Shown: positions 24,383 to 34,351, counted from the first letter of the stretch. The stretch is DNA of 64,000 nucleotides from Parapedobacter defluvii (GCF_014642075.1 NZ_BMIK01000011.1:65550-129549); one strand, 5' to 3'. Numbers and translations: made by a program. The notes: a model not told the origin generated them from the sequence alone.

Positions 24383-25393
24383 ATGGCGGAATTTTCCTCG
24401 GAGCGTGCCGAGATCACGCATGGTTTATTGGCCGACGGCGGTGTCCACAAACTTGCATGGAAGGAAGGCACCGTTACGATAAGCCGTTTTAGTGTTTTTA
24501 GTTACTATCAAATCAACACCTCGAGTGCGGTTGATAGCTGCCGTGTGTTGGGACAGCGGCGACCGGAAATCCGCGTAATTTTTGTGTCAAAAGGACAAGA
24601 TGTCCACATCGGATGTGGGGGGAAAACGAAGAATTTTTCTGCCGGGGAAAGTAATTGTCTCTTGGTCAAAGAAGACTGTATGCAGGATGTCGTTGTTCAC
24701 GGAGGCGGAGCGGTTGAACTGTTTATGCTTGTTGTCGGCCTTTCGGATATTTCGCTGCCGCTTGCCGATAGTCAGCCACGTCTCGTTGACTTCCTGAAAG
24801 CCGATAGCTGCACTTGGTTGTTGGATGAGTTAAATATGGCAGTAGGAATGAGGAAAATCGGTGTCATCCAACAAATACTCCATGAAAAGAAGCCGGTTTA
24901 TTTACAGGCGGCTTATATCCAGTTAAAGCTGGCCGAATTGTTCGTTCTATTTTTGGAGAAAGCGGATAGGTTTGGCAGCACAAAATTATTGCCGCAACTT
25001 CGTCCCGATGAGTTAGCGCGCATCCGGAAAGTTCGATGCATGCTGCGCGACAACCCGGCCGCTTCTTATTCGCTGGTTGGGTTGGCCCATACGGTCGGTA
25101 CCAATGAAACGACGTTGAAAACTCACTTCAAGGCCGTATATGGGGTTACGGTTTTTCGGTACCTGACGATAAGCCGTATGGAACGGGCAAAAACCTTATT
25201 GGTAAAAGAGAAGCTGAAAGTAGCCATGGTAGCACAGGAAGTAGGTTACAAGTATGCGTCACATTTTTCAGCTGCTTTCCGTAAATATTTCGGTTATCTA
25301 CCCACGAAACTCTTGCGGATGCTTATTTCCGTACCTGCATACTTATCCACGGCAGCATGTCCGGAAGTTTGCACTTGTTTCGCAATTTTGTGA
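24383..25393 (+). CDS. AraC-family transcriptional regulator
   Basis: A protein of 336 residues. The N-terminal 200 residues are a sensor-type domain without a family I can name. The C-terminal AraC double helix-turn-helix covers about 212-310, with LVGLAHTVGTNETTLKTHFK and the diagnostic VAMVAQEVGYKYASHFSAAF RKYFG pattern in the second motif. After the DNA-binding domain the chain continues for about 25 residues and ends with three Cys (C326, C330, C332). The divergent arrangement with the TonB operon resembles PchR-type iron-uptake regulators. The Cys tail is unusual and could bind metal or form disulfides, but this is not shown. Confidence 0.85.
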   Translation: MAEFSSERAEITHGLLADGGVHKLAWKEGTVTISRFSVFSYYQINTSSAVDSCRVLGQRRPEIRVIFVSKGQDVHIGCGGKTKNFSAGESNCLLVKEDCMQDVVVHGGGAVELFMLVVGLSDISLPLADSQPRLVDFLKADSCTWLLDELNMAVGMRKIGVIQQILHEKKPVYLQAAYIQLKLAELFVLFLEKADRFGSTKLLPQLRPDELARIRKVRCMLRDNPAASYSLVGLAHTVGTNETTLKTHFKAVYGVTVFRYLTISRMERAKTLLVKEKLKVAMVAQEVGYKYASHFSAAFRKYFGYLPTKLLRMLISVPAYLSTAACPEVCTCFAIL

Positions 25394-25465
25394 GGATGCA
25401 GCCGTGAAATCGGGGTAGCGTTATCGCAATAATAAAGGTCTTGATGGCAGCGAGAGATCGATAAA

Positions 25466-25480
25466 TTTATCTAAGTTTGC
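25466..25480 (+). promoter_or_regulatory. -7 promoter box of the MATE transporter gene
   Basis: TTTATCTAAGTTTGC includes TAAGTTTG (25472-25479), an exact TAnnTTTG match, only 14 bases before the ATG. Identical 15 bases occur before the LOG-family gene at 50346-50360. No -33 TTG lies at the usual distance. Confidence 0.45.
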
Positions 25481-25493
25481 CGCTCCTAATTAA

Positions 25494-26870
25494 ATGGAGG
25501 GCAACGTGCGTCAAGGATTCAAGTCATATAAACCCTATGCGCTCAGCACACTGGTGCTGGCAGGGCCCGTGGTGATTTCTCAATTGGGCCAGATGCTGGT
25601 GCAGACGGCAGACAGCATTGTGATAGGACATTTCGCAGGTACCATTCCGCTCGCTGCGGTATCGTTGGTGCACAGTGTATTTATGATCGTAATGGTCATC
25701 GGCATCGGTATTTCGTATGGTCTTACACCGCTGATTGCCCAGGAAAACGGTCGTAAAAACCATGCAGAATGCGGTGTGTTGCTTTCGAATAGCTTATTCA
25801 TCAACATCCTGTCCGGATTTTTGCTGTTTTGCTTTGTCTATTTTGGATCCCTGGCAGCGATCGATCACCTTGGGCAGGACCCCGCCGTGGTACGTGTAGC
25901 GAAACCGTACCTCTTCATTCTTAGCCTATCCATCGTTCCGTTAATGATTTTTAATACGTTCAAGCAATTTTCGGAAGGCTTGGGGTATACCAAGCAGGCG
26001 ATGAATATTACCATATGGGGAAACGTGCTGAATGTGTTGTTGGCGATCGTTTTTGTGAAAGGCCTGTTCGGAGTAGCTCCGATGGGGATAAGTGGCGTGG
26101 GGTATGCAACGCTCATTGACCGGTGCCTGATGGCGGTGGTAATGGGAACGTATGTGTTTCGATCTATTAACTTCGCGCGTTACCTGGCAAAATTCAATGT
26201 GTGGCATGTGGGATGGGTACGATGTGTCGCGCTGTTGAAAATCGGCGCCCCGGTAGCAATGCAATATGTCTTTGAAGTGGGAGCCTTCGCCGCCGCAGCG
26301 GTAATCGCGGGGACGATCGGAGCCAATGAACAGGCGGCCCATCAGGTGGCTATTACCCTGGCTGCGACCACGTATATGATGGCGAGCGGTATCGCCTCGG
26401 CTGCTACCATCAAGACCGGCAATAGCTACGGAAACCGGAATGTTTTCCGATTACGAAGGTTTGCTGCTTCGAGCTATCTGATTGTGTTGGTTTTTATGGG
26501 CTTATCGGCCGTGTTGTTTACCGTGTTCAACCAGTATTTACCCTGGATTTTCACCCGTGATACAGTTGTAATTGGCATCGCCGCGCAATTGTTGATTATT
26601 GCCGGATTGTTTCAGCTTTTTGATGGTACACAGGTGGTTGGCCTGGGCATTCTAAGGGGGATGGGCGATGTGAATATTCCTACGTTAATCACTTTTGTAG
26701 CCTATTGGATAGTAGGGCTCCCGGCTGCTTATCTGTTGGGAATCGTACTGGATATCGGCGTGTCCGGGATATGGTACGGGCTGACACTCGGCCTGCTCAC
26801 ATCGTCAGTATTGCTGTATGTAAGGTACAGCAGGGTGGTGGTGAGGTTCGGAACACCCCATCACACTTAG
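25494..26870 (+). CDS. MATE-family efflux transporter
   Basis: A protein of 458 residues with 12 predicted membrane segments, the normal MATE/NorM size. Typical parts are the start ALSTLVLAGPVVISQLGQML, VQTADSIVIGHFAG, and the repeated second half beginning LLKIGAPVAMQYVFEVGAFA, which reflects the internal duplication of the family. It sits in the inner membrane and exports cationic drugs or metabolites against Na+ or H+. It is a single gene. Its TAG stop shares bases with the TAA stop of the convergent E2 gene (TTAG at 26867-26870). Confidence 0.92.
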   Translation: MEGNVRQGFKSYKPYALSTLVLAGPVVISQLGQMLVQTADSIVIGHFAGTIPLAAVSLVHSVFMIVMVIGIGISYGLTPLIAQENGRKNHAECGVLLSNSLFINILSGFLLFCFVYFGSLAAIDHLGQDPAVVRVAKPYLFILSLSIVPLMIFNTFKQFSEGLGYTKQAMNITIWGNVLNVLLAIVFVKGLFGVAPMGISGVGYATLIDRCLMAVVMGTYVFRSINFARYLAKFNVWHVGWVRCVALLKIGAPVAMQYVFEVGAFAAAAVIAGTIGANEQAAHQVAITLAATTYMMASGIASAATIKTGNSYGNRNVFRLRRFAASSYLIVLVFMGLSAVLFTVFNQYLPWIFTRDTVVIGIAAQLLIIAGLFQLFDGTQVVGLGILRGMGDVNIPTLITFVAYWIVGLPAAYLLGIVLDIGVSGIWYGLTLGLLTSSVLLYVRYSRVVVRFGTPHHT

Positions 26871-28195
26871 ACTTCCCGGTTCACATCCCAATTTTCCAGG
26901 TAATCTGCCACGCGCTTGACAAAGCGGCCCCCCAGTGCACCGTCTACGACACGGTGGTCATACGATAACGATAGGTACATCAGGTGCCGGATGCCGATCA
27001 GGTCTCCATGTTCGGTTTCGATGACCGCGGGTTTCTTTGTAATGGTACCGACAGCCAAGATAGCCACCTGGGGTTGGTTGATGATCGGCGTACCCATGAT
27101 GTTGCCGAATGCACCGATGTTGGTCAGCGTAAACGTTCCATCCTGTATATCATCGGGGCGCAATTTGTTTGCCCTGGCCCGGTTTGCCAGATCATTTACA
27201 GCCTTACTAAGCCCCACGAGACTCAGTTGGTCGGCGTTCTTGATGACGGGTACTATGAGGTTGCCGGATGGCAATGCCGCCGCCATTCCGATATTGATGT
27301 TGCGTTTTTTGATAATTTGTGTGCCGTTGACGGAAATATTCACCATGGGGAAGTCCCGCAAAGCTTTGGTTACGGCTTCAATAAAAATAGGGGTGAAGGT
27401 AATTTTCTCACCTTCCCGTTTTTCGTAAGCATCTTTTACTTTATTCCGCCAGTTAACCAGATTTGTAACGTCGGCTTCCACGAACGAACACACATGGGGC
27501 GAAATCTGTTTACTGCGTACCATATGTTCCGCAATCAAACGACGCATACGGTCCATCTCGATGATTTCATCGTGAGGAGATAGTGTTAGGACCGATTCTC
27601 GGGGCTGCCAATCCTGCCTGTCGGCGGGAGGGGGCGCAACCGGGACGGACTCGGTTGAGACGCGGGATACATGGGGTGTTTCATACCTGTCCGGTTCCGT
27701 TTGCCGGGCCGCTTTTCTGGTTTCCAGGTAATTCAGTATATCCTGTTTGGTTACTCTTCCTTCGCTGCCTGTACCGGGGATGCTGTCCAGTTCCGCCGCG
27801 CTGATTCCTTCTTCGTTGGCAATATTTTTGACCAATGGGGAATAGAAACGGGGTAACTGTTCCATACCGGGTATGTCCTGTGTGACGGAATCATCAACCG
27901 GTTCGGTTGCAGCAGGTAGATCAGCTACATCTTTGACAATTTCCTCCTCATTCCCGTCAGTTTCAATGATTGCGATGACATCACCTACCTGAGCGACGGT
28001 GTCTTCGGCAAAAAGTACTTCCTTCAATTTTCCGGATACAGGAGAAGGAACATCTGAGTCTACTTTATCCGTGGCAATTTCCAGCACCGGCTCATCTTCT
28101 TCGATTGAATCACCGGGCTGTTTCAGCCATTTAACTACAGTTGCTTCTGATACGCTTTCACCCATTTTGGGCAATTGTAGATTGTATAGTGCCAT
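26867..28195 (-). CDS. Dihydrolipoyl acyltransferase E2 of a 2-oxo acid dehydrogenase
   Basis: Starting at the ATG at 28195 (MALYNLQLPKMGESVSE) the protein has 442 residues; an in-frame ATG 24 bases earlier adds only MQTKIAGS. The lipoyl domain (lipoylated Lys in EIATDKVDSDVP, near 43) is followed by an acidic linker, the peripheral subunit-binding domain (YSPLVKNIANEEGISAAELD), and the catalytic core ending SYDHRVVDG, which holds the HxxxD active site. The MALYxLxxPKMGES start and linker fit the branched-chain or generic Bacteroidota E2 better than pyruvate E2 of enterobacteria. E1 and E3 genes are not here. Confidence 0.9.
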   Translation of the reverse strand: MALYNLQLPKMGESVSEATVVKWLKQPGDSIEEDEPVLEIATDKVDSDVPSPVSGKLKEVLFAEDTVAQVGDVIAIIETDGNEEEIVKDVADLPAATEPVDDSVTQDIPGMEQLPRFYSPLVKNIANEEGISAAELDSIPGTGSEGRVTKQDILNYLETRKAARQTEPDRYETPHVSRVSTESVPVAPPPADRQDWQPRESVLTLSPHDEIIEMDRMRRLIAEHMVRSKQISPHVCSFVEADVTNLVNWRNKVKDAYEKREGEKITFTPIFIEAVTKALRDFPMVNISVNGTQIIKKRNINIGMAAALPSGNLIVPVIKNADQLSLVGLSKAVNDLANRARANKLRPDDIQDGTFTLTNIGAFGNIMGTPIINQPQVAILAVGTITKKPAVIETEHGDLIGIRHLMYLSLSYDHRVVDGALGGRFVKRVADYLENWDVNREV

Positions 28196-28375
28196 ACTAC
28201 CTGCTATTTTTGTTTGCACGGATCCATGCCGGCTTTCCCATCAAAACCGGCCTAAGTTACATAAATAATTGATTAAAAATCAAACACCAAAATTTAATTT
28301 CGTTTAACTATGCGACTGCAAAATTTAATGGTATATAATCGTGTCAAATTCTAACCAAAACCGGCAGTCATTTGT

Positions 28376-29638
28376 TTAGCCGGCCTGATTGGAATCCGAT
28401 TCCGCCTGCAACAACTGCCAAAGCATCCATAAAGCCGCAGCAGAAGATCGTTCAATATTGATCGCCCGGTCCTGGCCGAACAGGTGCTTACGGGCCACTA
28501 CCTGATCTTTACCTGCAACGGCAATCCATACCAAGCCTACGGGTTTTTCAGGTGTGCCGCCCTCGGGTCCGGCAATTCCGCTTACGGCGATGGCATAATC
28601 GGTGCGGAAGTTTGTTTTTGCTCCCACAGCCATTTCGCGTACCGTTTCCTCGCTCACGGCCCCATGCTGTTCGAGGGTTTCCGGGTTGACGCCGAGCAGT
28701 GCCTGTTTCATGGCGTTTGAATAGGTAACTGCGCCGCCTTCAAACATGGAACTGCTTCCCGGTAGGGAGGTGATCAGCCGGGCAATGTTTCCCCCGGTGC
28801 AACTCTCCGCAGTGGCCAACAGAAGTTCGCGTTCCTGCATAAAGTCCCGGATCAGTTGTTCGAGTGTGGTATCACGATCGGCCAGGAAGTAATTGCCGAT
28901 GCGTTCCTCCAACCGCGCGGCAATGGTCTGCGTCTCTTGTTTCAGTTTTTCAAGGTCTTCTCCAATAGCCGTAAGCCGCAGCCGCACCAAGCCGGGTTTG
29001 GGCAGGTAAGCCAGGTGGATATGAGGAGGCAATGCGGCCTCTATATCTGCAATCTTTTCGGCGAGGAACGACTCACCGATACCCGCGGTCAACAGCGTAT
29101 GGTGCCATACGGGCACACGTCCTTCAAGGTTACGGAGCCGGGGTAGTACACGTTCCTGCATGATGTGTTTCATTTCAAACGGAACGCCCGGCATGATCAC
29201 ATAAGGTTTACCCTTGTGCAGGATCCACATACCCGGTGCGGTGCCCATTTCGTTGAACAACACCTCACTTTTCTCCAGCACGTCGGCCTGCTTCCGGTTC
29301 ATCTCTAGCATGGGCCGGTTGCCACGCTGAAAGATGGCTTCGACATGAGCCAATACTTCAGGGGCACGGCGGAGGCCACAGTCGAAATAGGCGGAAAGCG
29401 TCTGTTTCGTCACGTCGTCTTGAGTGGGGCCCAGTCCGCCGGTAACCAAAATAAGATCCGCTCTGCCCGAAGCCAGCGTGAGTGCGACCAGAATATCTGC
29501 CGGATAATCTGCAACCGAGCTGATCTGCTTGACACGGATACCGATGGCATTCAGTTGCTGGGCAATCCAGGCCGAATTGGTGTCGATGATTTGACCGATG
29601 AGAATCTCATCGCCGATGGTTATGATCTCTGCTTGCAT
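28376..29638 (-). CDS. cinA: CinA-family protein (nicotinamide-nucleotide amidase)
   Basis: A protein of 420 residues with both usual halves. The N-terminal MoaB-like domain (ITIGDEILIGQIIDTNSAWI and VTGGLGPTQDD) is linked to the C-terminal deamidase domain with TAESCTGGNIARLI near 270 and GIAGPEGGTPEKPVGLVWI. It recycles nicotinamide mononucleotide and may hydrolyse ADP-ribose-type compounds in the cytosol. It starts 3 bases after the stop of the LptD gene, so the two are co-transcribed, an arrangement without an obvious functional link. Confidence 0.93.
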   Translation of the reverse strand: MQAEIITIGDEILIGQIIDTNSAWIAQQLNAIGIRVKQISSVADYPADILVALTLASGRADLILVTGGLGPTQDDVTKQTLSAYFDCGLRRAPEVLAHVEAIFQRGNRPMLEMNRKQADVLEKSEVLFNEMGTAPGMWILHKGKPYVIMPGVPFEMKHIMQERVLPRLRNLEGRVPVWHHTLLTAGIGESFLAEKIADIEAALPPHIHLAYLPKPGLVRLRLTAIGEDLEKLKQETQTIAARLEERIGNYFLADRDTTLEQLIRDFMQERELLLATAESCTGGNIARLITSLPGSSSMFEGGAVTYSNAMKQALLGVNPETLEQHGAVSEETVREMAVGAKTNFRTDYAIAVSGIAGPEGGTPEKPVGLVWIAVAGKDQVVARKHLFGQDRAINIERSSAAALWMLWQLLQAESDSNQAG

Positions 29639-29641
29639 ACG

Positions 29642-32305
29642 TTAGAAACCTCCGAAGTTATCGTTTCGTTTGGTCAGTTTTAAATCCTGAAGGATGGAAG
29701 CCTTGGCACGGATGGTCACATTATAGCTTTGGAACCGCCCAAAGGGCACCCATCCGAAAGACATATCCCAACAATGCAAATCGCGGTAAATACTGAATCG
29801 CGTCATGGAAACCTCCTTCTGCCGGAAGTCATAACCCGAGTTGAACTGGACTTTCCACTTGGGCGTCAGGCTGAAATCGCCGTGTATGTTCAAGGTGGCG
29901 GTCACGGTTTCCCGGTTTCCCGGATTCGAATATTGGAAGCTGAAAGAACCGGCTAGGTTCCAGGGGATATTGAAGTCGACGAATGCATTGGGATCCGAAC
30001 TGATGCGGGCCAGTTGCTGTTGCTGTTCCGGCGTCATGCTAGGTTTTTGCTTATCCAGTGAATCCAGTCCCTGCTGCCGGCTTTTGTTGGCATCGGGATT
30101 GAAGCTGTAGTCAAATGACAGGCCGAATTGGGTAAGACGCGCCAGTTGGCCGTCTTTGATGGCATAGCGGTTGACCCGTCGTTCCGCCGTGCGATCGTAG
30201 CTATAGGGGTCGAACGTACCGTTGAAGTTCAGGTTGATTTTCTGATTGAACAGCGCGGTGCGTCCCGAAAAATTGATGTTTGAGAGCTTGAACGAATCGG
30301 CCACGAAATTATAGTTGCCGCTGAAAGTAAGCCCCTGCAAAATATGAACTTTTTTGACCCCACCGTCCGTTGTATCCTGCTTGCTGAGCAGTTTGGCCTC
30401 TAGGTTATTGTCAATGGAAAATCCGATACCCATGGAGCGGCCACTTCCCGGGGAACCGTATTTGCTCCCCTGGAAAATAGAATATAGGTTTTCTTCGCCC
30501 CTTGCATCGATGTAGCGGCGGTAAAATCCATACATGGGGTCGGAGAAATCGGGACGGTAATTGAGGTTAAACGAAGGAGTGATGACGTGCCGCATGGCCT
30601 GTATCTTTCCGATCTTGGGATACATCCCATAGATTTTTGTGGACAGACCCGAGGACACCGAATAATCGTACGACCGGCGGAATCCCCTGACCGTGTCCCG
30701 GAGCTCCTCAAATCCATTGACCGTGTTTTCCAACCTTCTCCGGTAGGTCTGGAAGTGCCATCCCTCGTTGTAGTTTACACTGGTGTTGAACTGGAAAAAT
30801 TTCAGCACATTCAGCGAAAGGCTTACGGGAATACTGTGCTGGAAGCCGTGCTGGAACTGATCCAATGTTTCTTTGCTGAACAAACCGGTTTCCTTTGCGT
30901 TCAGCGTGTTATCCCCGCGCAAGGAATAACTTACGTTGATGCGTTGATACCACTTTTGCTCACCCACGCGGTCTTTGGAGTCAAAGGGATTAAACGAAGC
31001 GACGCTCAGCGAAAATGTAGGCAGATCAAGGCTGAGTGTTTGGTCGGCCATGTTCTGCGAATGCCGCATACTTGCGGTAAAATTCACTTTGCCATCGGCA
31101 AAGGTCCGCCCGTAGCTGATGCTGGAATTCATTGTATTCCGGGTGATTTCTTCGTAATTGTAGGAAGCATTTGCTGCCGTGTTATGCGCGTATCCGCTGG
31201 TACCAAACTGCACACTGGCACTGAAGGTAGTACCCGGGTTGGCTTCCTGCAATTGGGTGTGGTTCCAATTGACACGGAAATCGTGCAATGCCCTGTACTG
31301 GTCGGTTCCCTCCACACCGCTTTTGGTATTGGAGAAATTGATGTTAAAACCACCGTTGTACTTATAGTTGACCCGGTAGCGGGTGAGTATCGCAGTTTCC
31401 CAGGATCCTTTGGAATACAGGGTGCCCCGCAACTCGCTGTCCCAATAGTCGTTAAACGCCAAATACCAACCGATGTCGCGCATATAGAATCCGCGGTTGA
31501 ATTCTTCCCCAAATGTGGGAAACAAGAAGCCGGACGAGCGTTTGTTGGGTTTGGGAAAAAATCCGAAGGGGATGGTAATAAACTTAAGCGGCACTCCTTC
31601 CATCACGAGGTAAGCCGGCCCCGAAATGATCTGGTTTTCGGTGACAATCCCCTTGCTGATCTGGATACCGAAATGGGTGTGTGGCTGTGGCAGGTTACAG
31701 GTACTGTACATACCGTGATACAGCGACATCTCGTTGTATTGGTTCTTGCGTACCCTGCTTGCCTGGATGAACCCACCGTCCACCTCGGTAAAGATGCCAA
31801 ACGTGACACCGTTTCCGGTATCAAAATTATAGCGGAGTGAATCCACGGTTTTGGGCGGTTCGTTGGGGAAGATGACGACGGGCCGGCCGGAATATTTGTT
31901 GTTGTGATCCATGAGCCCGCTGGCAAACACTTCGTTAATTGACTGGTTCACGCGAATGTAATCGGCGGCCAGTTCAAATCCTTCGTATTTGACCTTTGCA
32001 TCGCCGTATAAGTGGATAATATTGGTTTTCAATTCGGTCACCTGTGAGTCGGCCGCCGCAATCGTGACCATCGCTTTCAGTCCATCCGTAGCGTCTTTCT
32101 GCGCGGTGTCGCGTTTGGTGCCGAGTGAATCCAAACTGCTGTTGAGTGAGTCAACCGTCAACGTATCCCTGGGTGCATTACGGGTCGTGTCGGATGGGAG
32201 TGTTGCCGGTGAATTTTCCTGTCCGTATACCGATATACCGGAAAATACCGTTAAGAATAATAAAATGTTAGGAAAAAAGACAACAACAGACCTCAAATTT
32301 GACAA
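29642..32305 (-). CDS. lptD: LPS-assembly protein LptD-like outer-membrane barrel
   Basis: A protein of 887 residues. It begins with a TTG codon; an in-frame stop lies just upstream and no ATG occurs before the signal sequence, so TTG is the likely start. After a signal peptide (FFPNILLFLTVFSGISVYGQ) and a Ser/Asp/Thr-rich spacer comes an OstA-like periplasmic domain (IIHLYGDAKVKYEGFELAAD), then a long beta-barrel with the two conserved Cys-containing segment STCNLPQPHTHF. It inserts lipopolysaccharide into the outer leaflet. It is divergent from the amidase gene, 77 bases away, and co-directional with cinA. Confidence 0.88.
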   Translation of the reverse strand: MSNLRSVVVFFPNILLFLTVFSGISVYGQENSPATLPSDTTRNAPRDTLTVDSLNSSLDSLGTKRDTAQKDATDGLKAMVTIAAADSQVTELKTNIIHLYGDAKVKYEGFELAADYIRVNQSINEVFASGLMDHNNKYSGRPVVIFPNEPPKTVDSLRYNFDTGNGVTFGIFTEVDGGFIQASRVRKNQYNEMSLYHGMYSTCNLPQPHTHFGIQISKGIVTENQIISGPAYLVMEGVPLKFITIPFGFFPKPNKRSSGFLFPTFGEEFNRGFYMRDIGWYLAFNDYWDSELRGTLYSKGSWETAILTRYRVNYKYNGGFNINFSNTKSGVEGTDQYRALHDFRVNWNHTQLQEANPGTTFSASVQFGTSGYAHNTAANASYNYEEITRNTMNSSISYGRTFADGKVNFTASMRHSQNMADQTLSLDLPTFSLSVASFNPFDSKDRVGEQKWYQRINVSYSLRGDNTLNAKETGLFSKETLDQFQHGFQHSIPVSLSLNVLKFFQFNTSVNYNEGWHFQTYRRRLENTVNGFEELRDTVRGFRRSYDYSVSSGLSTKIYGMYPKIGKIQAMRHVITPSFNLNYRPDFSDPMYGFYRRYIDARGEENLYSIFQGSKYGSPGSGRSMGIGFSIDNNLEAKLLSKQDTTDGGVKKVHILQGLTFSGNYNFVADSFKLSNINFSGRTALFNQKINLNFNGTFDPYSYDRTAERRVNRYAIKDGQLARLTQFGLSFDYSFNPDANKSRQQGLDSLDKQKPSMTPEQQQQLARISSDPNAFVDFNIPWNLAGSFSFQYSNPGNRETVTATLNIHGDFSLTPKWKVQFNSGYDFRQKEVSMTRFSIYRDLHCWDMSFGWVPFGRFQSYNVTIRAKASILQDLKLTKRNDNFGGF

Positions 32306-32382
32306 TGAATATTATTTTTGCAGTAATTCAAAATTGGCACAAAATTAATTAAAATAGTTAGGATTTGGTGTATTACATCGAC

Positions 32383-33234
32383 ATGATAAAACATACTGCG
32401 ACATATATTCTTTGTTTCTTTTCCCTCTGCCTATTTATTCCAACGAATTCTTTTGCAAATAAGTATCAGGATACGCTTTACACCGTAAAAACGATCGTGC
32501 TGGACCCGGGACATGGAGGGGATAAACCCGGCGCAAGAGGTGCCATATCACTTGAGAAAGATGTGGTGCTTCAAGTGGTGTTAAAGTTGGGAAAAGCCAT
32601 AGAGGCCGAGATACCGGGCGTAAAAGTGCTTTATACACGCACGACGGACATCGATGTGGAATTGTATAAACGCATCGAATTTGCCAATGCCCACAAGGCG
32701 GATCTGTTTATCTCCGTTCACTGCAATGCGACGCCCATACGAAGAATACGGCAGCGGAATAGCAAGGGAAAGTATTATTATGTATCCCGGCAGGACAAGA
32801 CGGTGAGAGGCACTGAAACCTTTGTGTCGGGCTTTGGCCGGTTGGGAGAACAGGATGCGGCGTTGCGCGAAAATGCAGATATCCTGCTGGAAGAGAATTA
32901 TCAGGAAAATTACCAGGGGTTTGATCCCAATGACCCGGGAAGTTACATCGTGTTTTCATTGATGAAGAATCAATTCCGGGATAAAAGTATTAAGTTAGCA
33001 TCCCTCATCCAGGACGAATATGTGAAGTCCGGAAGGGAAAACCGTGGTGTGCAGGAGCAGAGCCTGGCCGTGTTGGCGCGTGCGGGAATGCCGGCTGTAT
33101 TGACCGAGATCGGGTTTTTAAGCAACCCAAACGAAGAGACATTCATGAATTCCGAAAAAGGGCAGGCGGAAATTATCAATAACCTTGTGCAAGCCATCAA
33201 AGCATACAAGCGGCAGGTAGAACGTCTCCAATAG
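32383..33234 (+). CDS. N-acetylmuramoyl-L-alanine amidase (Amidase_3)
   Basis: A protein of 283 residues from the ATG at 32383. A signal peptide (ILCFFSLCLFIPTNSFA) precedes the zinc amidase domain: IVLDPGHGGDKPGARG with the first Zn His near 46, LFISVHCNATP with the second, and the catalytic Glu in PAVLTEIGFLSNPNEE near the end. It hydrolyses the bond between MurNAc and L-Ala in peptidoglycan, for cell separation, in the periplasm. A -7 box TATTTTTG lies at 32313-32320. An MCE-type gene follows 100 bases downstream. Confidence 0.92.
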   Translation: MIKHTATYILCFFSLCLFIPTNSFANKYQDTLYTVKTIVLDPGHGGDKPGARGAISLEKDVVLQVVLKLGKAIEAEIPGVKVLYTRTTDIDVELYKRIEFANAHKADLFISVHCNATPIRRIRQRNSKGKYYYVSRQDKTVRGTETFVSGFGRLGEQDAALRENADILLEENYQENYQGFDPNDPGSYIVFSLMKNQFRDKSIKLASLIQDEYVKSGRENRGVQEQSLAVLARAGMPAVLTEIGFLSNPNEETFMNSEKGQAEIINNLVQAIKAYKRQVERLQ

Positions 33235-33335
33235 GTGCTAAACAATATGCCGGTTAATGTTGTTTATTGAGGGATCGTCGTTTTGTTTTTTGTCTTTTCT
33301 TGGAAACAAAAACACAAAACCCAAAAACATGAAAC

Positions 33336-34280
33336 GTGAAAATAGCAAATGAAACGAAGGTAGGCATATTGGCAGTGGTAGCCATAGCCATTTTAATCCT
33401 GGGATACAGTTTTCTGAAGGGAAATGATGTCTTCAGTAGTGACAATACGTTCTATGCAACGTACGAGCGTGTAGACGGGCTCACCGAATCCAAACCCATC
33501 CTGGTAAACGGGTACCAGATCGGTCGTGTGTCAAAGATGCAGTTGCTGCCGGATGGACGTATCCGGACCGAGTTCAAGGTGAAGCGTACGTACGCTATTC
33601 CCGCCAATACCGTGGCTCTTCTTGCCAGTACCGATTTGCTAGGGGGAAAAGCGATTGTTTTTGAGTTGGGAGACGGTTCGGCATATGCGAAAAATGGCGA
33701 CGAATTGACTGCCGGAATACAGAAGAATATCATGGAGCAGGTTGAGCCCATCCAAAAGAAAGCCCAAGACATTGCTGCCGTACTGGACTCCGTATTGAGC
33801 TCCATCAACAACACAATTAACAAAGATTTTCAGCGGGATTTTAACCGGAGCATCAATAGCATTGCTAACTCCCTACAAAACCTGGAAGGTATTACCCGGC
33901 AGTTGGATGGGCTGGTGGTTTCGGAACGGAATCGGATCAGCCATATTATGGGTAACGTGGAATCCATCACCAATAACCTTAAAAACAATAACGAACGGAT
34001 CGGAAATGTCTTAGCTAATTTGGATAGCATTACCGATCAGGTAGCCAAAGCTAATTTTGCACAAACCATCCTGAGCGCCAATAAGGCAATGAGCGATTTT
34101 CAATCCATTACGGACCGCATCAATCAGGGAGAAGGATCAATCGGTATGCTGTTGAATGACAATCAATTGTATGATAACCTGAATCAGGCATCGCAAAACC
34201 TGGAAGAATTGATTGCAGACATGAAAGCAAGGCCGGGTAGGTACGTGCATTTCTCTGTGTTTGGGCGCAAACGGGACTGA
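33336..34280 (+). CDS. MCE/MlaD-family protein
   Basis: A protein of 314 residues starting with GTG (ATG alternatives hit stops). One N-terminal membrane anchor (VGILAVVAIAILILGYSFLKG) is followed by the MCE domain (ERVDGLTESKPILVNGYQIGRV, LLASTDLLGGKAIVFELGD) and a long helical, heptad-rich tail with repeated NN/SI words. MlaD-type proteins bind phospholipids in the periplasm and help keep outer-membrane asymmetry. The usual MlaE and MlaF partners are not adjacent. A tRNA gene follows. Confidence 0.88.
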   Translation: MKIANETKVGILAVVAIAILILGYSFLKGNDVFSSDNTFYATYERVDGLTESKPILVNGYQIGRVSKMQLLPDGRIRTEFKVKRTYAIPANTVALLASTDLLGGKAIVFELGDGSAYAKNGDELTAGIQKNIMEQVEPIQKKAQDIAAVLDSVLSSINNTINKDFQRDFNRSINSIANSLQNLEGITRQLDGLVVSERNRISHIMGNVESITNNLKNNNERIGNVLANLDSITDQVAKANFAQTILSANKAMSDFQSITDRINQGEGSIGMLLNDNQLYDNLNQASQNLEELIADMKARPGRYVHFSVFGRKRD

Positions 34281-34351
34281 TTTTTTAAAAGCAAAAAAGT
34301 TTTTCATTTTAAAGAATTAACCTTACTTTTGCAGTCCAAATAAAATCCTAT

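Noticed and set aside
30587-31840. 417-codon plus-strand frame
   Set aside because: Lies wholly within the LptD-like gene on the other strand, which has signal peptide, OstA-type domain and barrel features; the plus frame has no start context or family motif.
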